A stretch of 55,042 bases of DNA from a virus. Location: IMG/VR virus record IMGVR_UViG_3300042908_001089, positions 1 to 55,042 of that record; one strand, 5' to 3'. Position numbers and translations under genes: made by a program. The notes beneath the pieces are model-generated. The model was not told the DNA's origin and did not search any database. It saw nothing but the letters and a program-made list of their open reading frames with translations. Positions 6,705-14,766 of the stretch are shown here, one piece after another (position 1 is the first letter of the stretch; each line of letters opens with the position of its first letter).

Positions 6705-7460
6705 CTAAATCTTGATTAAGTAATTAACAACAACACATGGGGGTATTATAGCATGGCGACTATTGCTACCAGCAGAAGCATTAGATATTGATGGTGTAAA
6801 TGTATGTGTGTGGTCTAAAGATGCCGAATTATTAATCCCAATATTCTGCAAAGCAATATTAGAACCACCACCAGTAAATGTATATGGGGCAGATCCGCTA
6901 TTAGTCCAAGCTGCTCGATCAACAGAGTGATTATGAACCGTGTTTGCACTCATACCACTAGTAGTTCCACCGCTAACTGTATTTGCATGAGTATGACTGG
7001 CTAACTCTGCGGTAGTTAATAGATGCGTTTCTTCGCCAAACCAAGCACCTAAAGCTCTTGCGGTCATGGCCGTTCCAGAGGTCACACCCGTTCCAGAAGC
7101 ATTTAAACCTACGCCAGTTCCTGACCCCATTGGCAATCTACCTCTAAGGTCAGGTAGGTTAAATGTGGTAGACCCATTCCCAGTGCCGTAGGTTGTTCCA
7201 ATAGCAGAAAATAAGGAACTATAAGTAGTTCTTGATATTGCATCGCCATTAGCGAGTAACCAACCGCTAGGTGCTGTAGTTGTGACAACTCCCGCACTCA
7301 CTGTTTGAGTAGCTGTACCGGCATACATCTGCATCGAGCCAGCAGGTAATGCAGAAATAACTGTACCACCCACCCATGCCGTACCACTATAAACCCAAAC
7401 CTTATTATTATAAGTGTAGGTCTGGTTGATGGTTGGTGATGAAGGAAAATCTATTGGCAT
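6705..7460 (-). CDS. Tail collar domain protein
   Basis: 251 aa. It starts with the fibre-type lead MPIDFPSSPTINQTYTY and WVYSGTAWVGG. A phage tail collar domain follows, with SGWLLANGDAISRTTYSSLF, GTGNGSTTFNLPDLRGRLPMG and a Gly/Thr/Ser-rich His-containing body (ELASHTHANTV, NHSV, HTHTF). It ends in IPPCVVVNYLIKI, the usual end of this family. The His pairs may bind metal along a trimeric fibre, as in T4 gp12. Expected location is the tail tip. GAGGAAG precedes the ATG. Confidence 0.87.
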   Translation of the reverse strand: MPIDFPSSPTINQTYTYNNKVWVYSGTAWVGGTVISALPAGSMQMYAGTATQTVSAGVVTTTAPSGWLLANGDAISRTTYSSLFSAIGTTYGTGNGSTTFNLPDLRGRLPMGSGTGVGLNASGTGVTSGTAMTARALGAWFGEETHLLTTAELASHTHANTVSGGTTSGMSANTVHNHSVDRAAWTNSGSAPYTFTGGGSNIALQNIGINNSASLDHTHTFTPSISNASAGSNSRHAIIPPCVVVNYLIKI

Positions 7461-7467
7461 AACTTCC

Positions 7468-7824
7468 TCAAGAGTTAAGTAATTTTCGGATTGCTTTAAT
7501 TTCTGCTTTAGTTAAAAAAGAATCTTCTTGCTCTTTATCACGCTGCTCCTTATCCGCTTTGCGTTTCGATTTTTCCTCTGGAGTGATGTCCTTGACTTTG
7601 GTTTTCACTACCCATTTACCTTTAACTTTTTTCGGTGCTTCAACTTCTGTGTCTTGCGTGAGGTAGTCGATTGGCGGTGTGCCCTCTATTTCAACAAGAA
7701 CATAAGTGTTACCTTCAATCTCCCCGCCATGCCAGCCTTCTGCAAAGGAGGTGTTTGGGTGGTTCTGGTGTGGATAGGATGGAAACTCTAAGACTGTATC
7801 ACCGTTTATTTTTGCGTACTGCAT
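7468..7824 (-). CDS. Small tail-fibre-locus protein (putative assembly factor)
   Basis: 118 aa. The beginning, MQYAKINGDTVLEFPSYPHQNHPNTSF, and the later GGEIEGNTYVLVE segment match small proteins found with phage fibre genes. The C-terminal third is Lys/Glu-rich and helical. GGAG precedes the ATG. The role as a fibre chaperone or minor fibre component is inferred from position between a collar gene and a propeller gene. Confidence 0.6.
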   Translation of the reverse strand: MQYAKINGDTVLEFPSYPHQNHPNTSFAEGWHGGEIEGNTYVLVEIEGTPPIDYLTQDTEVEAPKKVKGKWVVKTKVKDITPEEKSKRKADKEQRDKEQEDSFLTKAEIKAIRKLLNS

Positions 7825-7827
7825 GGG

Positions 7828-8847
7828 TTAGCTCCTATTAAAGATTGAGATGGTGTTGCTGTTTGGATTAACTGTGTAAACATTCGCATTATCGGTAGAG
7901 ATGCAGACCATCCTAGGAGATGAACCCGCAGCTATGGTTCCGGCTGAAGTTAAACCTCCAGTAACAATGTTTCTGGTATACATTTTAAGATGGTTGTCTG
8001 TCTGGCTAGACTCATAAACACTTTTCCCATCTTGGCTAATGGCTATACCTTCTGGGTATTGTCCTCCTGCAATGGTATTAGTGCCACTTAAAGCCCCAGT
8101 GCCCGTATTTCTAGTAAATATTGAAATAGTCGAATTATTATAATTTGCTGTATAAACATTGGCACCATCCGCAGAAATGCAAATGTCATAAGGCCGTCCT
8201 GTTCCTGTGGAAATAGTGCTAGTGCCACTTAAAACCCCAGTGCCCGTGTTTCTAGTAAATATTGAAACTGACTTTGCTCCAAAACTATAATTTGCTGTAT
8301 AAACATTGGCACCATCCGCAGAAATGCAAATGCCAGAAGTGGTCTGTTGAGTAGCTATGGTTCCGAGGCTAGTCAACGCACCAGTACCAGTATTGCGACT
8401 ATACATTGAAACTGTGGAAGCAGAGTTATTTGCAACATAAACGCTAGTACCGTCTGCCGAAATGCAAATAAAGATAGGATTTGTTCCCGATGCAATCGTT
8501 CCACCAGATGTTAATGCCCCAGTGCTAGTATTGCGAGTATAGATTTGGACTGTGTTATTTGTATAATTTGTTGCATAAACTGATGTTCCGTCTGTGGAAA
8601 TACAAATTCCCCATGGATTTGTTCCCGATGCAATCGTTCCATCAGATGTTAATGCCCCAGTGCTAGTATTGCGAGTATAGATTTGGACTGTGGCATTACT
8701 ATAATTACATGCGTAAACTGATTTTCCGTCTGTGGAAACGCACACCCCTAGAGGATAAGATCCAGTCGCTATTGTGCCCGCTGCCGTCAACGCACCAGTA
8801 AACACTCGGCCCCTACTCACACCCATGATTTTTCTAGAGATTGGCAT
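7828..8847 (-). CDS. YVTN/lactonase-type beta-propeller adhesin
   Basis: 339 aa from ATG 8847, which overlaps the previous stop as TAATG; the frame is open further upstream. About seven tandem blades of 45-47 residues repeat GTIASGTNPxGICISTDGxSVYxxNY and VQIYTRNTSTGALTS. This is the lactonase or YVTN seven-bladed propeller pattern. In a fibre operon it is more likely a binding head than an enzyme. Two blades are almost identical at the DNA level (8477-8554 and 8615-8692), indicating recent duplication. Confidence 0.82.
   Translation of the reverse strand: MPISRKIMGVSRGRVFTGALTAAGTIATGSYPLGVCVSTDGKSVYACNYSNATVQIYTRNTSTGALTSDGTIASGTNPWGICISTDGTSVYATNYTNNTVQIYTRNTSTGALTSGGTIASGTNPIFICISADGTSVYVANNSASTVSMYSRNTGTGALTSLGTIATQQTTSGICISADGANVYTANYSFGAKSVSIFTRNTGTGVLSGTSTISTGTGRPYDICISADGANVYTANYNNSTISIFTRNTGTGALSGTNTIAGGQYPEGIAISQDGKSVYESSQTDNHLKMYTRNIVTGGLTSAGTIAAGSSPRMVCISTDNANVYTVNPNSNTISIFNRS
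8477..8692. repeat. Direct DNA repeat inside the propeller gene, 138-bp period
   Basis: Positions 8477-8554 and 8615-8692 match over 78 bp with one visible difference (CCACCAG versus CCATCAG). The offset is exactly 46 codons, one propeller blade. A weaker second pair lies around 8070-8330. Near-identity in DNA, not only protein, indicates recent blade duplication or gene conversion. Confidence 0.75.
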
Positions 8848-9395
8848 TAGAAGTTCTGGCCTCCAATCATTGCGTACCAAGTTGTGCCAGCATCCCATGT
8901 TGTCAAAACAAATATATCTACTTTTGTACTCGTAGATGTCAGGGTTGGGGCTGTTCCGCTAGGCCATTTAACAGAAGCTGGCCAAGTCACAGCCCTAGCA
9001 GTGCCATCCATCGTGAAGGCTAAAGTGAGTCCGTATGCGGTTCCAGAGGCTGGAATATTGCTGAAAGTGATGCTTGTAATCGCTGCGTTGAGCGAAACAT
9101 GGAACACATTCCCGAGTGCACAATTTAAAGCCAACACACCACTGGCAATCGTTGGTGCAGTTTTTACTTCGTTTAGTCCAGAGATAGAGTTATTTGAAAT
9201 TTCAACCCATTGCGATGAGGTTCCATCATTTATATAGATTAATAAAGCTGCATTATTAGAATCAAACCACATGTCTCCTGGAGTAGGATTTATGGGTGGC
9301 GTAATGGACATAGTATAAACAAGTCCAGAAGACGGCCCTTGAAAGGATGAACCCTTTTTTGTTGTAGCCGGATTGTAATGAAACGCTCCTGGCAT
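8847..9395 (-). CDS. Tail-fibre or baseplate protein with beta-sandwich C-terminus
   Basis: 182 aa from ATG 9395 (MPGAFHYNPATT), which overlaps the previous stop as TAATG. Residues about 35-70 carry PINPTPGDMWFDSNNAALLIYINDG, a tail-fibre connector pattern. The C-terminal 100 residues (ITSITFSNIPASGTAYGLTLAF to TWYAMIGGQNF) form a beta-rich domain common at the end of phage structural proteins. It ends in GGQNF, whose GGAGG codons also serve as the ribosome site of the propeller gene. Confidence 0.7.
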   Translation of the reverse strand: MPGAFHYNPATTKKGSSFQGPSSGLVYTMSITPPINPTPGDMWFDSNNAALLIYINDGTSSQWVEISNNSISGLNEVKTAPTIASGVLALNCALGNVFHVSLNAAITSITFSNIPASGTAYGLTLAFTMDGTARAVTWPASVKWPSGTAPTLTSTSTKVDIFVLTTWDAGTTWYAMIGGQNF

Positions 9396-9841
9396 TAATA
9401 TGCTCCCCCCATCACGCAAACTTGCAATGCATTAGTACTAGCAGTAGTAGTAACACTAACAGAAGCAAAGAGTTTAAAAGTAGATGGTAAAACAAGAGGA
9501 TTAGCAAAAGTTAATGTGGTTGTAAACCCCGCAACAGTAGTCGAAGGAGTTATAGCAGTCACAAGTATTTCTGTAAATAAGAAAGCTGTAGTACCATCCC
9601 ATACCCAAATGCCTACTATGTTACCGGCAGTTGCTGATGTAAAAGAAGTAGAGCAAGCATTAACTTGAATACTATCAATCCTTAGCCCATTGGTAGAAGT
9701 CGGCACAACTTCTATGATGTTTGCTGCTGCAAGGCTAGCTGTTGCTGTTGGGCCTCTAGTGGTACAAGCTGTTTGTGCTGCTAGTGTCTTTGCTACAAAG
9801 TATGGTGCTTGAGCAAATATAGGTGTTGCTGTTACTGGCAT
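9395..9841 (-). CDS. Small tail structural protein
   Basis: 148 aa, rich in Thr, Ala, Ser and Val with alternating hydrophobic residues, as in an all-beta jelly-roll-like virion protein. No enzyme motif is seen. GGAGG precedes the ATG; the start overlaps the previous stop as TAATG, and its own stop overlaps the next start. A baseplate or fibre-tip subunit is the likeliest role, from composition and neighbours. Confidence 0.6.
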   Translation of the reverse strand: MPVTATPIFAQAPYFVAKTLAAQTACTTRGPTATASLAAANIIEVVPTSTNGLRIDSIQVNACSTSFTSATAGNIVGIWVWDGTTAFLFTEILVTAITPSTTVAGFTTTLTFANPLVLPSTFKLFASVSVTTTASTNALQVCVMGGAY

Positions 9842-12042
9842 TATAAACCTCCAAAATTGTTAGCTAAGAAAATATCGCTTCCTGGTGACTTAGAAGTTTG
9901 TGTACCCCAAGAAGGTGCTGCTGTTCCATTGGATTGCAATACTTGCCCAGCTGTTCCTGCTGCAAGAAAGCTTGTTGCACCTGATGCTGTGTTGTAAGGT
10001 ATCTGCCCTGCACCACCGCCAGCGAGACTAGTTGCAGTTGATGCGTTCCCTGTTAACTCTGCGGTGATAGTGCCAGCAGAAAAGTTACCAGAAGCATCTC
10101 GTTGAACTACATAAGAAGCAGTATTTGCACTCGCTGCATTTATTCCGATTGTGCCAGTTCCAGTTATCGTTCCACCTGTTATTGGTGAGGTAGTTTCAAT
10201 AGATGTTACTGTTCCGGTGTTTGCTGTATACGCCGTTGTATCTAGAGCAAAAGTGCCTGCAGCAGTCATTTTAACAAATGAGGCAGAGACATAGGTTAAT
10301 CCAGATAAAGAAGTCAAGTTGGTAGACGAAGCTTGCCCGCCTAGCCCGCTTAAGGTATAGGTTGGAATATTAAGCGTATTTGAAGTAAGAGTTGCAGAAC
10401 CACTTGAACCAGTAACAGTCAAAGATGTTATTCGATTTGTGTACGCTGTGTTAAAGTTACTCCAATCAGCAGAACTTAAAGCACCTCTATTGGTTGCAGA
10501 TGCAGTTGGAATATTTAAAGTTATAACAGGAGTTGTTGTTCCTGTTGCAACTGTACTGGACACATCCGTTCCAGTCGTTCCTAAAGTTAAAGCTGCAACT
10601 GATGTAACTGTTCCAGAACCTACCGATGACCACGATAAGATACCGCTTGCGTTAGTAGTTAATGCTTGACCCGCTGTTCCATCTGCTGCGGGGAGTGTCC
10701 AAATTACAGTTGAGGCAATACTATCTGGTGCTTTAAATCCTACAGACTGAGATCCATTAGCTGCTAATTCTTGAAAATGAAGATTGTTGGTGCTACCAGC
10801 AGTAGTACTAGTTGGACCTAAGAATACATTTCCGTTACTACTGATTGTAAAAACATTGGCAAAATTAGGAAACTTGCTTGAGTAAACTTGAGCTTGAAAT
10901 AAATTTCCTGTTTGACCATTTGCCCCTAAGACTGTAATTCCATGCCCAGCAGTTGTCCCTGTTAAAACTCTTAAAGCATAAGAATTAGATATAGCTATAG
11001 AATTTCCAGCAATAGGTGCAGAGTCTATATGTACAGTTGCTGCTCCTGTCATACCAGCCATAATAGAACCAACTATACTATATGTTGGAGCTTGTATTCT
11101 AATGCCTTTTTGAAGTGGTGTTTGTGCCCAAGCAAAAGATACTGTTCTTGCAAGATTAATATCTATATCAATACATTCAGAACCCGTAGTTAGATTAGTG
11201 TGTGCAGGGGCTGTTACAGTAAGACATTTAGATGCTGCTGTATTAGATTGACTTAATGGTGCAATAGTAAGGTTTCTAGTAGTAGCTGAACCAACTGTAG
11301 TTATATTTGTTGAACCAGCCCAAGTAGACAGTGCTGTGTTTTCAACATTATTAAGGTTTAAACTTGTTCTGCCTGTCGCTGCTACTAGGTTTGTTCCCCC
11401 ACCATCCCATTGAAGCCTTTGCGTATAAGCTGTATCCCAATTTGTTTGAGAAGATGTTGTTGGAATTGAATAACCAGTATCAAAGGTTACTGCTAATGTT
11501 CCAGTTGTTGTAACAGGATTTCCACTCACCAACAAACCAGTAGGAACAGACATATCAACAGAAGTTACTGTTCCAGATCCACCAGCGTTATTATAATCAG
11601 AAATTAAAACAGGGGTTTTACTTGCATCTCCAATCCATACTTTCTTATCAATTATATTAGCAGCAAGCTCACCCTCTAAAAGCGAAGTGGGAACAGAAGT
11701 AGTTGTGCTACTTCTTTTTATTCTTATTGTATTTGGGGTAGGTGTAGGGGTAGGTGTAGGAGTTGGGGTTGGGGTAGTTCCACAAGCTCCATCTGTTACT
11801 GTAGGGGCAGGGCCACTTGTGTAACCAGTCTGCCATCCGGTAGTTGCCGGAGTAGCTGCATTTCCATAAGCCACATAGAGGAAAGTACCTTGGTAGCGTA
11901 TCATCCAACCAAAATCTCTGTCCCCAAAGTCATTTTCATATTCTATTTGTGTGTTAGCATCTTTAATCCAAAGGCTACCACTTTGTGTGTAAGTTCCGTT
12001 GGCATTATTATCTCCAGCACCCGAAACGCAAATACTAGGCAC
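9841..12042 (-). CDS. Large tail fibre with Thr-Pro linker
   Basis: 733 aa from GTG 12042, overlapping the previous stop as TAGTG with GGAGGT upstream. An N-terminal aromatic beta domain (about 1-85) is joined by a TPTPTP linker to the fibre lead NTIRIKRSS...LLEGELAANIIDKKVWIGD. Long Thr/Ser/Gly-rich repeats follow, such as GTVTSVDMSVPTGLLVSGNPVTTTGTLAV, typical of trimeric fibre shafts. The lead is shared with 12042-13232, 13247-13519 and 22897-24354. The extra N-terminal domain before the lead is unusual and may be a tip or decoration module. Confidence 0.8.
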   Translation of the reverse strand: MPSICVSGAGDNNANGTYTQSGSLWIKDANTQIEYENDFGDRDFGWMIRYQGTFLYVAYGNAATPATTGWQTGYTSGPAPTVTDGACGTTPTPTPTPTPTPTPNTIRIKRSSTTTSVPTSLLEGELAANIIDKKVWIGDASKTPVLISDYNNAGGSGTVTSVDMSVPTGLLVSGNPVTTTGTLAVTFDTGYSIPTTSSQTNWDTAYTQRLQWDGGGTNLVAATGRTSLNLNNVENTALSTWAGSTNITTVGSATTRNLTIAPLSQSNTAASKCLTVTAPAHTNLTTGSECIDIDINLARTVSFAWAQTPLQKGIRIQAPTYSIVGSIMAGMTGAATVHIDSAPIAGNSIAISNSYALRVLTGTTAGHGITVLGANGQTGNLFQAQVYSSKFPNFANVFTISSNGNVFLGPTSTTAGSTNNLHFQELAANGSQSVGFKAPDSIASTVIWTLPAADGTAGQALTTNASGILSWSSVGSGTVTSVAALTLGTTGTDVSSTVATGTTTPVITLNIPTASATNRGALSSADWSNFNTAYTNRITSLTVTGSSGSATLTSNTLNIPTYTLSGLGGQASSTNLTSLSGLTYVSASFVKMTAAGTFALDTTAYTANTGTVTSIETTSPITGGTITGTGTIGINAASANTASYVVQRDASGNFSAGTITAELTGNASTATSLAGGGAGQIPYNTASGATSFLAAGTAGQVLQSNGTAAPSWGTQTSKSPGSDIFLANNFGGL
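11735..11776. repeat. Six-base repeat encoding the Thr-Pro linker
   Basis: On the plus strand this reads GGGGTAGGTGTA repeated with small variations and then GGAGTTGGGGTTGGGGTA. It encodes about eight Thr-Pro units on the minus strand. The period of 6 bp keeps the frame, so slippage would change linker length without a frameshift. Confidence 0.75.
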
Positions 12043-13232
12043 TAAAATGTACCTCCATCAATATCCACACCGTTGATTGCCGTTGCAGAAAGAACGGTTG
12101 TGCCGTTAATTTTTATTGTTTTGTTAACGGCTAGATTTACATGCTCAGAAAAATCCCAGGAAGCCGTTCCTGTGGTATAGATAATTGTATGATCTGTAGC
12201 ACCGTGAAGAGTTATGCCACCACCGGTAGCCGCGGCCTCGGTGGAAGAACCCATTGCTAGTTCGATGTTCTTGTCTTGGACAGTTAATGTGCTAGAGCTA
12301 ATAGTAGTGGTAGCCCCTTGAACTGTTAGATTTCCGGTTACGACTAACGCACCAGATACAGTACCGCCAGAAGAAGGAAGATAAGCAAGGGCAGGGACAT
12401 CAGCAGCCACCAAAGATCTAAAACTTGGAGTTCCAGCAGATCCCGTACTAGGCCCTGCAAAGACTGTGTTAATAGCTTGCGAAGCTAAGTTGATAGCTAA
12501 GGTTCCGGAAGAAGTGATAGGAGAACCAGATACAGAAAGAATGTTTGGAACGGTTAACGCTACGCTAGTTACAGTACCTGCGTTAGGTGTTATATATTCA
12601 ATGTCGGTTCCACCACTATTAACAGCTACAACTTTGTTAGCATTTCCTGTGTAAGAAGGAAGCAGAGAAGTTCTTGCAGCTAAAGCTGTAGTTGATCCGG
12701 TGCCTCCTTGTGAAACACTTAAAGCTGTAGTTAACCCTGTGATAGATGTAATATCATTGTTAGCCCCTAAGACGGCTGCTGAAAGGCTAGAGCGAGCTCC
12801 CGCTGCCGTGGTAGAAGCAGTTCCACCTTGAGCTATGCTTAGTGCTGTAGTTAATCCTGTTAGTGAAGTTATGTCACCGTTTGATCCAGAAGCAGCAGCT
12901 CCCAAATTAGTTCTAGCTCCAGATGCCGTGGAAGCTCCAGTACCTCCGTCTGCAATCGCAAGGTCGGTGATGCCCGAAATTGTTCCTCCGGTGATTGCAA
13001 TACTTGAAAAGGTTTTTACAGCAGAAATAGTTTGAGCTGTAGTAGTTGTCATAAAGGCCCCAGTTCCCGCTATAGGAACTACCGAGGTAGAAAAACCTAC
13101 ACTATTGTCGCCATACCCGTAGTATAAGGTGTTGTCGTTTTCGTTATACGCAAGCTCAGCAGGAGCAAGCTGACTGGGAGCCCCAGCAGCCCCAACAGCA
13201 GAACGACGTTTAATGCGAATAGTATTTGCCAT
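12042..13232 (-). CDS. Tail fibre protein with QGGTG repeats
   Basis: 396 aa. The fibre lead NTIRIKRRSAVGAAG...LAPAELAYNENDNTLYYGYGD (about 3-50) is followed by at least three repeats of the type LTTALSIAQGGTASTTAAGARSSL, the QGGTG shaft repeats known from many phage fibres. A beta domain with GNLTVQGATTTISSSTLTVQDKNIELA follows, then the C-terminus DIDGGTF. The GGAGGT codons of the last residues double as the ribosome site for the next gene's GTG. Expected to form a trimeric shaft at the tail tip. Confidence 0.83.
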   Translation of the reverse strand: MANTIRIKRRSAVGAAGAPSQLAPAELAYNENDNTLYYGYGDNSVGFSTSVVPIAGTGAFMTTTTAQTISAVKTFSSIAITGGTISGITDLAIADGGTGASTASGARTNLGAAASGSNGDITSLTGLTTALSIAQGGTASTTAAGARSSLSAAVLGANNDITSITGLTTALSVSQGGTGSTTALAARTSLLPSYTGNANKVVAVNSGGTDIEYITPNAGTVTSVALTVPNILSVSGSPITSSGTLAINLASQAINTVFAGPSTGSAGTPSFRSLVAADVPALAYLPSSGGTVSGALVVTGNLTVQGATTTISSSTLTVQDKNIELAMGSSTEAAATGGGITLHGATDHTIIYTTGTASWDFSEHVNLAVNKTIKINGTTVLSATAINGVDIDGGTF

Positions 13233-13246
13233 GAGTTAGAATCCTT

Positions 13247-13519
13247 TTAAAAATTTCCACCGTCAAGAACGGAGGTGTTAACATTAGTCCATTTACCGCT
13301 CATATAAGTTAACGCTTCTGATGTGTTAGGTGAGGTAATAGCAACATCGGCTAAGTCTCCCAAAGCTACAGGAGTACCAATCATTAATCGGGGGACATTA
13401 GAATTGTCGGCAACCCATATTTTGCGGTCAGGTATATTGACAGCCATTTCCCCGGAATCTAAATTCGTAGGGACGTTACCAGGAACAAAAGATCGTTTAG
13501 GTTTAAATATAACCGGCAT
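13247..13519 (-). CDS. Short fibre-lead protein
   Basis: 90 aa. It consists of the lead motif alone (FKPKRSFVPGNVPTNLDSGEMAVNIPDRKIWVAD), a short ALGDLADVAI segment and the end VLDGGNF. It looks like a miniature of the neighbouring fibres without the shaft, perhaps an adaptor that docks on the same site or a remnant of a longer fibre. AAGG precedes the ATG. Confidence 0.7.
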   Translation of the reverse strand: MPVIFKPKRSFVPGNVPTNLDSGEMAVNIPDRKIWVADNSNVPRLMIGTPVALGDLADVAITSPNTSEALTYMSGKWTNVNTSVLDGGNF

Positions 13520-13585
13520 TGTAAACCTTGGCTTTTAGTAATATTTAGGCACATTGTTATATAGCTACCTTGGTTTTTACGCAAG

Positions 13586-14323
13586 CTACCGAAGGTAATC
13601 TTTCCAATGCTGCCAACCTTCACAATCAAAATGGCGGTCTAAAGTTAAGCCAAACCTGTTTGCAACTTCTTGGTATTCTGTTTTAGAGGAAGAGCAATGC
13701 CATAAAGTATCTTGATGTTTGTGATATCTTTGAGGGCCAAATAAAGAAGTGTAATGAAAATTAGGGCCAAAGTGTTTGGTGTACATATCTAAAAAGAAGT
13801 ATTCTAATACTTGATCTGAATTCATAGCAAAAGGATAAAAGCTATTTAAAACCTCAGCGTCATACCAAGGCTCTACTCTAAGTAAACAAGCTTCTGTTCT
13901 TAGTTTAAAGTCGTGTTTCCCTTGCAAGCAAGGCTGGGTAGAAAGATTAAAGCCTGTTCCTTCTACTTCCGAAACCCAGCGATTTGCCCAATTGTGCATA
14001 TCAAACATAAAGCGTTGTGATAATTTGACCACCCACTTTAATCCATTCATTTTAGCCCAGAAGATACCGGAGTAAAACGCGGTAAGATCGCCCCCTCCAT
14101 GTCCTAAGCGTATGGGGTTTGACCATAAAAAAACATTGCGGTAGGTTTTTGAAATGCGTACAAAGTCCGTGAAGGGCTGCTGGTCTGCATAACCGGGTGT
14201 GCAGTCATCTGAAATCAATATTGGGATATCCCCACAATGAAAACGGATGAGGTTGATTTGCACTTCCGCTAACTTAGGGTAAGCGTAACAACCTAAAACA
14301 ACACCTACAGAACTTTTAGTCAT
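13586..14323 (-). CDS. Glycosyltransferase-like (GT-A fold) protein
   Basis: 245 aa. The N-terminal strand-helix pattern VGVVLGCYAYPKLAEVQINLIRFHCGD, followed by ILISDDCTPGY and later GHGGGDLTAFYSGIFWAKMNGLKWVVKL, is what I expect of a GT-A nucleotide-sugar transferase, with SDD as the possible metal-site start. The C-terminal half is aromatic and His-rich. No classical DxD is certain, so activity is unproven. It sits among fibre genes directly after a Cys/His-box protein. A role in glycosylating fibres or host surface sugars is plausible. Confidence 0.5.
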   Translation of the reverse strand: MTKSSVGVVLGCYAYPKLAEVQINLIRFHCGDIPILISDDCTPGYADQQPFTDFVRISKTYRNVFLWSNPIRLGHGGGDLTAFYSGIFWAKMNGLKWVVKLSQRFMFDMHNWANRWVSEVEGTGFNLSTQPCLQGKHDFKLRTEACLLRVEPWYDAEVLNSFYPFAMNSDQVLEYFFLDMYTKHFGPNFHYTSLFGPQRYHKHQDTLWHCSSSKTEYQEVANRFGLTLDRHFDCEGWQHWKDYLR

Positions 14324-14334
14324 AGGTTTAGTCC

Positions 14335-14766
14335 TTAAGGAACATCAGCTTCGTATTCTAAACAAGTAAGACAAGACTTGACTGTGCTGTAATGAGTACC
14401 GCGATGACAGAATTGATGCACTTCGCAATGGTGTATAAATTTCATAGGGCAATTGCAGGAGCTACGATCTACTACATTGCCTAAACTAACACAAGGTAAA
14501 GATCGGTTTAAATGGACTTTGGGGGTGGGGTTACCAAGTTCTGCATTAGGGCTAAAGGAGATGTTTCCTTGGTTAGATTCAAGAGATTTAATAGGAATCC
14601 CTTTTCGCGTTTCAGATTTAGGTTTTTGATCTCCTTCGACTCGCCCCCACCTTTTGCCATACTCATCATCAAACCAATAAAGGTAACAGGCTCGGCAATA
14701 GCCTAAAGCAAACTTTCCATTGAGTGGAACTTTATCGCAAGTGCAAGGTCTTAGTTTATTGCTCAT
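14335..14766 (-). CDS. Cys/His-box protein, possible partner of the glycosyltransferase
   Basis: 143 aa with two metal-binding-like clusters. The N-terminal one is CTCDKVPLNGKFALGYCRAC. The C-terminal one is CNCPMKFIHHCEVHQFCHRG...CLTCLEYE. I recall a similar C-terminal box (C-x-VH-x-xC ... C-x-x-C-x-x-YE) joined to glycosyltransferase domains in planctomycete proteins. Here the two parts are separate adjacent genes. The middle is polar and probably disordered. The start overlaps the previous stop by 4 nt. The function is unknown; zinc binding is inferred from the Cys pattern. Confidence 0.6.
   Translation of the reverse strand: MSNKLRPCTCDKVPLNGKFALGYCRACYLYWFDDEYGKRWGRVEGDQKPKSETRKGIPIKSLESNQGNISFSPNAELGNPTPKVHLNRSLPCVSLGNVVDRSSCNCPMKFIHHCEVHQFCHRGTHYSTVKSCLTCLEYEADVP

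Noticed and set aside
7890-8800. CRISPR-like regular repeats
   Set aside because: The period matches propeller blades in one open reading frame, with no constant repeat-spacer pattern.
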